A DNA stretch of 64,000 nt from Chelativorans alearensis (lineage in GTDB: Bacteria; Pseudomonadota; Alphaproteobacteria; Rhizobiales; Rhizobiaceae): positions 310,001-374,000 of the forward strand of contig NZ_WQNI01000009.1 in assembly GCF_010993735.1 (NCBI RefSeq). Reading direction: 5' to 3'. The notes beneath the pieces are model-generated. The model was not told where the DNA came from, made no database searches, and saw only the letters and a program-made list of their open reading frames with translations. Below are positions 36,659 through 44,752 of the stretch, piece after piece. Made by a program: the position numbers and the translations under genes. Each line of letters starts with the position of its first letter. The first letter of the stretch is position 1.

Positions 36659-37375
36659 ATGACCATCACCGACCAGAAGCCTGCCCATAACGACCGTGCC
36701 CCCGAGGATCGCGCGCAGATCATCCGCGAGCATTTCCGCAACGCCATCATCGAGCGGCGGCTGGCGCCGGGCACGAAATTATCGGAGAGCGAGGTCGGCG
36801 GCCTGTTCGACGTCAGCCGGACGGTGGTGCGCTCGGCCCTGCAGATGTTGGCCCTCGAAGGGCTGGTGCGCAGCGAGCGCAACCGCGGCGCCTTCGTCGC
36901 CACCCCCTCACCCGAGGAAGCCCGGCAGATCTTCGCCGCCCGCAGGCTGGTCGAGCCCGGCATGGCGGCGGCCGCCTGCGACCGCGTCGACCCGGCGGAC
37001 ATCGCGGCCCTTAAGAGGCACCTGCGCGGCGAGGCCAGCCTCATGACCGAGCGCGGTCCGAGTGCCCGGCGCGCCGAGATCAGGGCCTCGGGCGAGTTCC
37101 ACCTCCTCCTGGCGTCGGTTGCGGGAAACGACATCCTCTACCGCTTCCTGGAAGAGCTGACCGCCCGCTCCTCGCTGGTGATCGCGCTCTACGGCCGCTC
37201 GGGCGCCTCGAGCTGCGGCCACGACGAGCACGAAAGCATCGTCGTGGCGCTGGAAGCCGGCAACGCGCAGCGCGCGGCCAAGCTCATGCTGCAGCACATC
37301 GATCATATCGAGGCCGACCTGGACTTGCGGCTGACGGAAGGCCTCCCCTTGAGCGAGGCACTGCACCTGCCCTAG
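36659..37375 (+). CDS. GntR-family regulator, FCD (FadR-like) subgroup
   Basis: This is a 238-residue protein. The winged helix (RAQIIREHFRNAIIERRLAP, KLSESEVGGLFDVSRTVVRS) is followed by an all-helical FCD effector domain with the metal-ligand pattern around EFHLLLASVAGN and a late HDEHESIVVALEAGN. It is divergent from the polyamine-type importer operon and probably represses it until ligand is bound. Its stop codon TAG coincides with the start of a degenerate family A repeat. Confidence 0.9.
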   Translation: MTITDQKPAHNDRAPEDRAQIIREHFRNAIIERRLAPGTKLSESEVGGLFDVSRTVVRSALQMLALEGLVRSERNRGAFVATPSPEEARQIFAARRLVEPGMAAAACDRVDPADIAALKRHLRGEASLMTERGPSARRAEIRASGEFHLLLASVAGNDILYRFLEELTARSSLVIALYGRSGASSCGHDEHESIVVALEAGNAQRAAKLMLQHIDHIEADLDLRLTEGLPLSEALHLP

Positions 37376-37411
37376 GGCAATTCCAGAAAGCCGGAACCCG
37401 TATTCCGTGCC
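37372..37411 (+). repeat. Degenerate or truncated family A repeat, copy 3
   Basis: CTAGGGCAATTCCAG followed by GAAAGCCGGAACCC and TATTCCG aligns with the first 40 bases of the family A repeat, with several substitutions. The 3' stem-loop half is missing. As in the two full copies, the TAG at its start is the stop codon of the upstream gene. Confidence 0.6.
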
Positions 37412-37422
37412 CCGCGCGGACA

Positions 37423-38034
37423 TCACGCTCCCGCAAGGAGGCGCTTCACCTTGCCGAGCATCATCTGCGGATCCTCGCCATAGCCGAGGGTGCCGAAGAA
37501 ACGCCCCTCCCCGTCCATCAGGAGGACCGAAGCGGTGTGATTGATCGTGTAGTCGCCGCCGTCCTCGGTCGGAGCCCGCTCGTAGAAGACCTTGTAGGCC
37601 TTGGTGACCTTTTCGATCTCTTCCTCGGTTCCGGAGAAGCCGCGGATGCGCTCATCGAAAGCGCCGAGATACTCCCGCAGTTCCTCAGGCCCGTCACGTT
37701 CCCAATCGACGGAGATGAACACCCAGTTCATCCTGTCGGCGTCCTGGCCGAGCTCGTCGATCAGGCCCGACAGCTCGTAGAGCGTCGTCGGGCAGACGTC
37801 GGGGCAGAAGGTGAAGCCGAAGAAGATGGCGCTCGGCTTGCCGAGAAGGTCGGCTTCCGTAACGGTCTTTCCCGTCTCGTCGGTCAGGGTGAAGGGGCCG
37901 CCGACATCGGCGACCCCCGAGACCTGCTGGACGCCCGTGGGCGCCCTGTTCCCCACCAGAAGCGTGAATGCGGTGAGGGTGCCGGCGATCACGAAGACCG
38001 CCAGCGCCGCAAGTACAGCGATACGCGTGCGCAT
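37423..38034 (-). CDS. SCO1/SenC family copper chaperone
   Basis: This 203-residue thioredoxin-like protein has one N-terminal membrane helix. The copper-binding motif is CPDVCP (in FFGFTFCPDVCPTTL), and the later conserved histidine is in INHTASVLLMD. It delivers copper to the CuA site of cytochrome c oxidase and acts in redox control. It overlaps the upstream PCuAC gene (TGATG), and the two proteins are known to cooperate in CuA assembly. Confidence 0.93.
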   Translation of the reverse strand: MRTRIAVLAALAVFVIAGTLTAFTLLVGNRAPTGVQQVSGVADVGGPFTLTDETGKTVTEADLLGKPSAIFFGFTFCPDVCPTTLYELSGLIDELGQDADRMNWVFISVDWERDGPEELREYLGAFDERIRGFSGTEEEIEKVTKAYKVFYERAPTEDGGDYTINHTASVLLMDGEGRFFGTLGYGEDPQMMLGKVKRLLAGA

Positions 38035-38522
38035 CAGTGCCCTCCCCCGTGATCGTGTTCGTCCTTAGACCCCGGCGCGCCGGCCGGGGCAACGGCCATT
38101 TCCACGTCGATCGATCCGGCCTTCTCGAAGGTCAGGGTGAGCGGCACCCGCTCGCCCTCCTTGATCGGGCCGGTAAGATCGCGAAACATGATGTGGAAGG
38201 CGCCGGGCTTGAGCTCGACGGTCTCGCCCGCGGGAAGCGCGATGCCGTTGGGCTGCGGCCGCATTTTCATGATGCCGTCGGTCACCTCCATCTTGTGGAG
38301 CTCGGCCCGGCCGGCCACCGGCGATGCCGCGCCGACGAGCCGGTCTGCCTCCTCCCCGCTATTGGTCAGCGTTACGAAGCCGCCCCCGGACGGAGCCGAA
38401 GGCGGCGTCGCCCGGGCCCAGGGGTGGATGATTTCGATGCCGCCGAGCTTGTACTCGTGGGCGAAGGCGGCGTTAACGGCGAGCGTCAAAGCAGCCGCCA
38501 GAAGGAATGGAAGGGTTCGCAT
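38034..38522 (-). CDS. Periplasmic copper chaperone PCu(A)C
   Basis: This is a 162-residue exported protein with signal MRTLPFLLAAALTLAVNAAFA. The copper site H(M)X10MX21HXM is represented by ELHKMEVTDGIMKMRP and later GAFHIMF. A histidine-rich tail (HDHGGGH) may bind extra metal. It loads copper onto cytochrome oxidase together with SCO1, whose gene it overlaps. Confidence 0.92.
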   Translation of the reverse strand: MRTLPFLLAAALTLAVNAAFAHEYKLGGIEIIHPWARATPPSAPSGGGFVTLTNSGEEADRLVGAASPVAGRAELHKMEVTDGIMKMRPQPNGIALPAGETVELKPGAFHIMFRDLTGPIKEGERVPLTLTFEKAGSIDVEMAVAPAGAPGSKDEHDHGGGH

Positions 38523-38596
38523 GTTCGTTTCTCCATAAGCGCAAAGACATGAGGCCGTGCGCGCCAGTCGGCGCAGCGGTCCCACGGATTGAAGCG

Positions 38597-39007
38597 TCAG
38601 ATGGAGTGGAGCGGCGGCGCGCGGGCTTCGCACGACAGCCCCAGGGCGCTTGGCCGGGGCGAGACCTCCAGCGCCGGAAGGTGCGGCGGCGTTCCGGCTT
38701 CCGGCACGAAGGCGGGGCCGAGATCGGCGGTTGGAAGCGCCGGGCTATGGGACGCGGCGGCATGGCACAGTGCCGCACAGCAATGGTGGGCCGCGCGCTC
38801 CAGAGGCCCATCCCCGACCGTACCCTCGGTGCCCGGAACCGCGCCGGTCAGCGAGCAGATGACGAAGGTCGATCCCGGCTGCGGCGCCGCCAGGGCGCCC
38901 TGCGCGAACGCGGAGACAAGCCCCTGCAGCAGCATCACATAGGCGATCAGGGCGGCCAGAACGCCTCCCCTCAGCCGATCGCCCAGCATGCAACGCATGG
39001 TCCTCAT
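38597..39007 (-). CDS. DUF2946-like copper-cluster protein
   Basis: This is a predicted 136-residue protein with one N-terminal hydrophobic segment (LAALIAYVMLLQGLVSAFA). A middle HHCCAALCHAAA stretch holds His and Cys residues, as in DUF2946 proteins found beside PCuAC and SCO genes. Several ATGs cluster at the start: 39007 and 38998 both have a G-rich tract nearby. It lies 74 nt upstream of the PCuAC gene on the same strand. The role is unknown; metal binding is inferred. Confidence 0.65.
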   Translation of the reverse strand: MRTMRCMLGDRLRGGVLAALIAYVMLLQGLVSAFAQGALAAPQPGSTFVICSLTGAVPGTEGTVGDGPLERAAHHCCAALCHAAASHSPALPTADLGPAFVPEAGTPPHLPALEVSPRPSALGLSCEARAPPLHSI

Positions 39008-39164
39008 GCTCCCCCAATCGCACAGTTCCGCCATGGAGTCACTGCGGCGAATCGGGCCGCGTCATCATGTTTGGTACCCATGGTAACGGGCTGCATCGGG
39101 GTGGGAACGAGGCGGTGCCTCGGGAGTTCGGTGACCGTGAGGAACAGCGCGAAGGGTCTATCCG

Positions 39165-39614
39165 ATGTCTTATCTGAGATTCGCGGCCATGATCGCCACC
39201 GGGACGGTGGTGATGTACGCGGTCATGTACATGGCTACTTACCAGCTGGATCACATCACCCTTAGCGAGTCGCGCATCTACATGGCGTTGGCGATGGGTG
39301 CGACGATGGCCGTCATCATGCTGGCCTACATGTGGAGCATGTATTCCAGCAGGGCCGGCAATATAGGCATCCTCGCAGTGGGGGTCGTCGTATTGGCGGT
39401 CGCGGTCTCCCTCGACAGAAGCCAGGCGCTGGTAAAAGACGTCGCCTTCATGCGGGCGATGATCCCTCACCACTCGATGGCCATAACGAGGAGCGAGCGG
39501 GCACGAATATCCGACCCACGGGTCAGGAAGCTCGCTGATCAGATCATCGAGGCCCAGCGGGAAGAAATCGCCGAAATGAAGATGCTTATAGAAGACTTGG
39601 ACGATACGCGCTGA
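39165..39614 (+). CDS. DUF305-family membrane protein
   Basis: This 149-residue protein has three hydrophobic helices in the first 85 residues. A DUF305 helical segment follows with the signature FMRAMIPHHSMAI and then QREEIAEMKMLIEDL. The His pair of PHHSMAI is the conserved feature. DUF305 proteins are frequent in copper and silver resistance regions, which fits the divergent SCO/PCuAC group. Function is not established. Confidence 0.82.
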   Translation: MSYLRFAAMIATGTVVMYAVMYMATYQLDHITLSESRIYMALAMGATMAVIMLAYMWSMYSSRAGNIGILAVGVVVLAVAVSLDRSQALVKDVAFMRAMIPHHSMAITRSERARISDPRVRKLADQIIEAQREEIAEMKMLIEDLDDTR

Positions 39615-40088
39615 CAGGAAAGCGGGGCCTGCGTCAGGTCTTCAGCCTTCCATCGGGGACGATGGTCCCCGCTCACCGAACCCTGCGACCAAGTTGCTCA
39701 CACGCATCGGGAGGAGGAAAGCTCGGTGTAGCTGTGCCGTGCTGGGGTGGATGCCCTATCCGGCTTCTTCGATGTGCAGTCCTCGATAAAGGCCCATCCA
39801 GGAACGTCCCGCGAGCGTCGTCGATCGCGCGTTGACAGCTCCCGGTCGCATGTCCCGTCTGGTTTGCATCGCCCTTCCAAACCGTTGCCGCCATTGTTGC
39901 CGCTCCGTCGGCGCCCAGGTGCCGGGGCATAGAGCCTCGTCACAGGGACCGGGAGCGGCATCTACTGAAGGAACCAAAGACGCCTTTCGGCATTAGCCCG
40001 GCGGACAAGTCGGAACTCTGCTTTTCGGTCAGATTTTTGCTACTAAAAATCCACAGCAACACCATATTTCGGTGGAAGTATACCAGTC
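39615..40088. other. 474-nt intergenic region
   Basis: No gene is supported. Several overlapping frames of 60-90 codons exist on both strands between 39673 and 39977, but none has a recognisable domain or ribosome site. The last 80 nt before the next gene are AT-rich and are probably the promoter of the arabinose-type cluster. Confidence 0.5.
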
Positions 40089-41078
40089 ATGCCCGAGTTT
40101 CACATGAATAATAACAACGTATACAAAAATTTATACTTGAAGGCCGGACGCATACTGCTTCCGGTCGCGATCGTCGCTGCCGTCTTGTGCACCTTGCTTC
40201 TGACCCCTCTGGACATGGATGAGACCATCCGCGCCGTCGCGGCTGTCGATCTTCAGACGCTGTTCCTCGTGCTCGTCCTGTCGCTGGTGAACTATGCGTT
40301 CCGCTTCTGGCGCTGGACCATGTTTTTGGGCGGGCGCGACGCCCCGGTCCCTGTCGGCCGGCACCTTGCCATCTATGTCGCCGGCTTCGCGCTTACGGCC
40401 ACGCCTGGAAAAGCCGGCGAGACCATGCGCAGCCTCTACCTGCGCCCCTTCGGCATTTCCTCGAGCAAGAGCCTGGCCGCCTTCTATGCCGAACGCCTGC
40501 TCGACCTGATCGTCATCAGCGCTCTTGCAATGCTTCTCGTCACGCATTCGGACCCGGTCGTGCGGGCACTCGGGCTTATCGGCGCGGCGATCGCCACGGG
40601 CCTCCTCGCCATGCAGTATCCGAGGGTCACGGCTCTGATCGAAGGCGCAACGGCCGGTTGGTCGCCTCGTGGAGCCCGCCTCGCCACCGTCGCGGCCGGT
40701 TTCCTGCGCGATGTCCGCGCGATGATGACACCGCGCATCGCCCTTTCCGGAACGTTCCTCGGCCTTCTTGCCTGGGCAGGCGAGGGCCTCGGAACATATC
40801 TCGTGGTTCGCTCCATGGGGCTCGATCTCGACCTGTCACTGGCCATCGGAATCTACGCCACCGCGATGATCGCCGGCGTTCTGTCGTTTCTGCCGGGGGG
40901 CCTCGGCGGGACCGAAGTGGTGATGACGACGCTGTTGATCTACGCCGGCGCCTCCGCGCCGGTTGCCGTCGCCGCGACCGTCGTCGTTCGCCTCGCCACC
41001 CTATGGTTCGCCGTCGCGCTCGGACTGGGCGCGTGGCTGGGTCTCGAGGCCACCCGCGGCCTCAGAGCGCATGAATAG
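40089..41078 (+). CDS. Flippase-like integral membrane protein (LPG synthase TM/YbhN family)
   Basis: This 329-residue protein has about eight hydrophobic helices. It shows the family pattern ALTATPGKAGETMRSLYL near residue 100 and SFLPGGLGGTEVVM near residue 268, as in the transmembrane part of lysylphosphatidylglycerol synthase and AglD/YbhN proteins. Members are suspected lipid or polyprenyl-glycan flippases or their helpers. It is followed after 24 nt by the UbiA-type enzyme, so it may move the polyprenyl-phosphoryl sugar across the membrane. An ATG at 40104 is an alternative start. Confidence 0.8.
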   Translation: MPEFHMNNNNVYKNLYLKAGRILLPVAIVAAVLCTLLLTPLDMDETIRAVAAVDLQTLFLVLVLSLVNYAFRFWRWTMFLGGRDAPVPVGRHLAIYVAGFALTATPGKAGETMRSLYLRPFGISSSKSLAAFYAERLLDLIVISALAMLLVTHSDPVVRALGLIGAAIATGLLAMQYPRVTALIEGATAGWSPRGARLATVAAGFLRDVRAMMTPRIALSGTFLGLLAWAGEGLGTYLVVRSMGLDLDLSLAIGIYATAMIAGVLSFLPGGLGGTEVVMTTLLIYAGASAPVAVAATVVVRLATLWFAVALGLGAWLGLEATRGLRAHE

Positions 41079-41102
41079 AAACCTCCTCCGCGAAGGGATG
41101 CA

Positions 41103-42581
41103 GTGGTCATGACCGATCTCGACATACTCCCGAGTGCCGGACCGACCGAGCCGCCGCCGAAGGCGCCGCCGGTCCCTCTGGTTGTGGATCTCGACGGAAC
41201 GCTGATCCGAACCAACCTGCTGCTGGAGTCCGTGATTGCGCTGGTCAAGCAGTCGCTGCTGACGGTGTTTCTCTTGCCCCTGTGGCTGATGCGCGGCAAA
41301 GCGACCCTGAAGGAAGAGGTCACGCGGCGCGTCTCGCTCGACCTGTCGGTGCTGCCGCTCAACGCGCCGCTCCTTGAACATCTGAGGCGGAAAAAGGCGC
41401 GCGGCCACCGGCTGATCCTGGCGACAGGGACCCACGAAACGCTGGCGCGGAAGATCGCCGACCAACTCGGCCTCTTCGACGAAGTCCTGGCCACGAACGG
41501 TCGCCACAACCTTACGGGCATCAACAAGCTGACGGTCCTGCGCCACCAGTTCGGCGCGACCGGCTTCGACTATGCCGGAAACGCGGCGGCCGACTGCCCG
41601 ATCTGGTGCGCGGCCCGTCAGGCAACCGTCGTCGACGCGCCGTCCCGCCTTGTCGGCTGGGCGAAGCGAAATGCCAATGTCACACACGTGTTTCCGCGCC
41701 AGAGGCCGCCGCTCTGGCTCTACGTGCGCGCCCTTCGCCTCCACCAATGGCTCAAGAACATTCTTCTGTTCGCGCCGTTGGTCGCCGCGCTGAAGTTCAC
41801 CGATGTCGCCGCCCTGACAGACCTTTTGATCGGCTTCTTCGCCTTCGGCTTGTGCGCTTCCAGCGTCTATCTCGTCAACGATATCATCGACCTGGAGGAC
41901 GACCGCCTCCATCCCAACAAGCGGCACCGTCCGTTTGCCTCTGGCACGCTGCCGGTCGCCCACGGGCTGGTCCTGGTCCCGCTTCTTTTGGCCGCCTCGG
42001 CGGCCCTGTGTCTCTTCCTGCCCTGGCAATTCGCCGCCGTCCTCGGCGTCTACTACGCCGCGACGCTCGCATACACCTTCGGCCTCAAGCGCCTGGAGGC
42101 CATCGACATCGTGACGCTGGCGCTGCTCTATACGACGCGGATATTCGCCGGCGCCGCCGCTGCCCAACTGCCGCTCTCGGTATGGCTCCTCACCTTCTCG
42201 ATCTTCCTGTTCTTGAGCCTGGCGATCGCCAAGCGGTACGCTGAACTCATATTGATGCACAAGAACGGTAAGCAGGGGAGCACAGGGCGCGGATACCGGT
42301 TCGCCGATCTGCCGATACTGCGCAGCATGGGCGTCGGCGCGGGCTATGTCGCAGCCGTCGTCCTCGCGGTCTATCTGGACACACCGCAGGTCGCCGCCGC
42401 CTACGCGCATCCGCAGATCCTGTGGGTTTTCGTGCCCGTCCTCGTCCTGTGGCTGACGCGGGTGTGGATCAAGACAGGCCGCGCCGAGATGCATGACGAC
42501 CCGCTGGTCTTCGCCGCGCGGGACCGTGTCAGCCTCGCCTTCGCCGTCCTGTGCGGCGCCGTCATCGGGATGGCGCTGTGA
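41103..42581 (+). CDS. HAD-UbiA fusion: decaprenyl-phosphate phosphoribosyltransferase-like
   Basis: This is a 492-residue two-domain protein. Residues 25-215 are a HAD phosphatase domain (DLDGTL at 29-34, ILATGTHE, DYAGNAAADCPIW). Residues 220-492 are a UbiA prenyltransferase with about eight helices and the Asp-rich site NDIIDLEDDRLHPNKRHRP from residue 259. UbiA proteins followed by DprE1/DprE2 homologues are 5-phosphoribosyl-1-diphosphate:polyprenyl-phosphate transferases. The HAD domain could remove the 5-phosphate. This is step one and perhaps two of polyprenyl-phosphoryl-arabinose synthesis. The start is GTG 41103 or ATG 41109. Its stop overlaps the next start. Confidence 0.85.
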   Translation: MVMTDLDILPSAGPTEPPPKAPPVPLVVDLDGTLIRTNLLLESVIALVKQSLLTVFLLPLWLMRGKATLKEEVTRRVSLDLSVLPLNAPLLEHLRRKKARGHRLILATGTHETLARKIADQLGLFDEVLATNGRHNLTGINKLTVLRHQFGATGFDYAGNAAADCPIWCAARQATVVDAPSRLVGWAKRNANVTHVFPRQRPPLWLYVRALRLHQWLKNILLFAPLVAALKFTDVAALTDLLIGFFAFGLCASSVYLVNDIIDLEDDRLHPNKRHRPFASGTLPVAHGLVLVPLLLAASAALCLFLPWQFAAVLGVYYAATLAYTFGLKRLEAIDIVTLALLYTTRIFAGAAAAQLPLSVWLLTFSIFLFLSLAIAKRYAELILMHKNGKQGSTGRGYRFADLPILRSMGVGAGYVAAVVLAVYLDTPQVAAAYAHPQILWVFVPVLVLWLTRVWIKTGRAEMHDDPLVFAARDRVSLAFAVLCGAVIGMAL

Positions 42582-43888
42582 CAAGCGCCAACGCAGCGTA
42601 CCGCTCCTGGGGGCGGCCGCAGTCGGAGGCGGGCAAGCGGGTCGTCCGGCTGTGGTGGCGCGACCAGGCTTTTCCCGCCGACCGCCCCGCCCTGCCCTTC
42701 GGCAACGGGCGCAGCTATGGCGACAGTTGCCTTGCCCGCGAGGGAGCGCTCATAGACCTGCGCGGTCTCGATCGCTTCATCTCGTTCGACGACGACACGG
42801 GGCTCCTGCGGTGCGAGGGGGGTGTTCTTCTGTCGGACATCCTCGCCCACTTCGTCCCCAAAGGCTGGTTCCTGCCGGTGACGCCGGGTACGCGGTTCGT
42901 AACGCTCGGCGGCGCGATCGCCAACGACGTGCACGGCAAGAACCATCATCGGGCCGGCAGTTTCGGCCATCACGTGCGGTGCTTCGAGCTTCTGCGCTCC
43001 GACGGCGCGCGGATCGTCTGCTCCCCCCACGAAAGCGCCGACTGGTTCGCCGCCACCATCGGCGGCTGCGGCCTGACCGGCGTCATCCTATGGGCCGAGA
43101 TCGCCCTGCAACGGGTGCCGGGACCGGCCATGGAGGTCGATACCCTGCGCTTTTCAGGCGTAGACGAGTTCCTCGAAATAAGCCACGCCTCGCACAACTC
43201 GCACGAATATACGGTGGCGTGGATCGACGCCCTCAACCCCGGGCGAGACGGGGCGCGCGGGCTCTTCTTCCGCAGCAATTTCGCCGCCGACCAGCGCCCC
43301 GTCGCAGCCCCCCGGCCGAAGCCGGGGCTGCCGTTCACCCCACCCGTCTCGCTGCTGCCCAAGCCGGCGGTCCGGCTCTTCAACACGGCCACCCGCCGCT
43401 GGCCGCGCCGGTCCCGGCAATATGTCCACTACGAGCGGTCCTTCTATCCGCTCGACGCCGTGCCGAACTGGAACCGCCTGTTCGGCCGCCGGGGCTTCTA
43501 TCAGTATCAGTGCGTCGTTCCCTACAGCGCGGCCGAGGCGATCGGCGAACTCATCGCGCGCGTTGCGCGTGCGGGCGAGGGATCGTTCCTCTCGGTGCTG
43601 AAGGTCTTCGGCGATCACAAACCGGTCGGCTGGCTGTCCTTCCCCCGCCCGGGCCTGACGCTCGCTCTCGACTTTCCCGATCGCGGCGAGCGGACGCTGA
43701 AGCTGCTCGACACGCTCGACGAGATCACCGCGGAAGCGGGCGGCGCGGTCTATCCCGCCAAGGATGCGCGGATGGACGCGCAAACCTTCCAGCGCGGCTT
43801 CCCGTCCTGGCGGCGGCTCGAAGACTACCGCGACCCGGCCATCTGCTCGGATTTCTGGCGCCGCGTCGCCATTCCGCAACCAACCTAG
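42578..43888 (+). CDS. DprE1-like FAD oxidase (polyprenyl-phosphoryl-ribose 2'-oxidase)
   Basis: This is a 436-residue VAO-type flavoprotein from GTG 42578, overlapping the upstream stop as GTGA. FAD-binding landmarks are GNGRSYGDSCL (42-52), PVTPGTRFVTLGGAIANDVH (100-119) and KNHHRAGSFGHH. These follow the mycobacterial DprE1 pattern closely. The C-terminal domain has SFLSVLKVFG and YPAKDARM. DprE1 oxidises the ribose C2' of the lipid-linked sugar to a keto intermediate. The stop codon TAG is the first TAG of a family A repeat. The closest rhizobial precedent is the Nod-factor arabinosylation gene set of Azorhizobium. Confidence 0.88.
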   Translation: MTSANAAYRSWGRPQSEAGKRVVRLWWRDQAFPADRPALPFGNGRSYGDSCLAREGALIDLRGLDRFISFDDDTGLLRCEGGVLLSDILAHFVPKGWFLPVTPGTRFVTLGGAIANDVHGKNHHRAGSFGHHVRCFELLRSDGARIVCSPHESADWFAATIGGCGLTGVILWAEIALQRVPGPAMEVDTLRFSGVDEFLEISHASHNSHEYTVAWIDALNPGRDGARGLFFRSNFAADQRPVAAPRPKPGLPFTPPVSLLPKPAVRLFNTATRRWPRRSRQYVHYERSFYPLDAVPNWNRLFGRRGFYQYQCVVPYSAAEAIGELIARVARAGEGSFLSVLKVFGDHKPVGWLSFPRPGLTLALDFPDRGERTLKLLDTLDEITAEAGGAVYPAKDARMDAQTFQRGFPSWRRLEDYRDPAICSDFWRRVAIPQPT

Positions 43889-43990
43889 AGCAATTCCAGG
43901 AAAAGTGGAAACCGGTTTTCCGTCCGGAATTGCGACAAAACAAGGAGTTAGACCAGTTCATCGATTCCATGAAACGATGAACTGGTCTAG
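43885..43990 (+). repeat. 106-bp palindromic intergenic repeat, family A copy 2
   Basis: This begins CTAGAGCAATTCCAGG and ends ACTGGTCTAG. It fills the whole gap between the dprE1-like stop and the first possible start of the dprE2-like gene. The 3' half forms a near-perfect hairpin: GACCAGTTCATCG (43951-43963), an 11-nt loop, and CGATGAACTGGTC (43975-43987). The 5' half has nested repeats GCAATTCC/GGAATTGC and GGAAAA/TTTTCC. About 84 percent identity to copy 1 by hand count. Confidence 0.9.
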
Positions 43991-44739
43991 TGAGTGACGT
44001 GATGCGCAAAGTCCTGATCATCGGTGCCACCTCGGCCATCGCCGCCGCCATCGCCCGTCTCTTCGCACAGGACGGCGACCGCGTGTTCCTCATCGCCCGC
44101 AACGAGGAGCACCTGAAGGCGACGGCAGACGATCTCACTGTCCGGGGCGCCAGCGTCGCGGGATATAAGAGCCTCGACGTCAACGCGCTCGACCGGCACA
44201 AGGCGGTTCTGGACGAGGCGGAGGAGGCGCTGGGCGGCATCGACATCGCGCTCATCGCCCACGGCACCCTGCCAGTCCAGGCGGACTGCGAGCGCTCGCC
44301 GGGCCTCACCGCCCAGGAGCTGCAGACGAACGCGGTGAGCACCATCGCCCTCCTCACCCGTCTTGCCGAGCGGATGGAAGAAAGGCGCAGCGGCAGGATC
44401 GCCGTCATCACCTCCGTCGCGGCCGACCGCGGCCGGCAGAGCAACTATGTCTACGGGGCGGCAAAGGCAGCCGTCGACACCTTCCTCGAGGGCCTGCGGC
44501 AGCGGCTCCACAAATCCGGCGTCGGCGTGACCGCCATCAGACCCGGCTTCATCGACACGCCGATGACCGCCGGGTTCCGGAAGGGGCTTTTATGGGCCAA
44601 GCCCGAGGCGGCCGCCAAGCGCATTCATGCTGCGATCGGCAAGGGCACGGACGTCGTCTACGTGCCGTTCTTCTGGCGGTGGATCATGCTGGTGATCCGC
44701 CTCATGCCGCGCAGCCTCTTCAAACGCATCGAGCTTTAG
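43990..44739 (+). CDS. DprE2-like short-chain reductase (polyprenyl-phosphoryl-2-keto-ribose reductase)
   Basis: This is an SDR of 245 (ATG 44002) to 249 (GTG 43990) residues. The nucleotide site is LIIGATSAIAAAIARLFA, and the catalytic part is ITSVAADRGRQSNYVYGAAK with the Tyr-xxx-Lys pair. The C-terminus ends in a hydrophobic, arginine-flanked helix (FFWRWIMLVIRLMPRSLFKR), as expected for a membrane-attached DprE2. With DprE1 it would epimerise lipid-linked ribose to D-arabinofuranose. The GTG start would overlap the end of the repeat; the ATG is the more typical N-terminus. Confidence 0.87.
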   Translation: MSDVMRKVLIIGATSAIAAAIARLFAQDGDRVFLIARNEEHLKATADDLTVRGASVAGYKSLDVNALDRHKAVLDEAEEALGGIDIALIAHGTLPVQADCERSPGLTAQELQTNAVSTIALLTRLAERMEERRSGRIAVITSVAADRGRQSNYVYGAAKAAVDTFLEGLRQRLHKSGVGVTAIRPGFIDTPMTAGFRKGLLWAKPEAAAKRIHAAIGKGTDVVYVPFFWRWIMLVIRLMPRSLFKRIEL

Positions 44740-44752
44740 CTAGCTGCCAGCT

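Noticed and set aside
39673-39977. Overlapping 60-90 codon frames before the flippase-like gene
   Set aside because: No ribosome site, no domain, and mutually overlapping on both strands.
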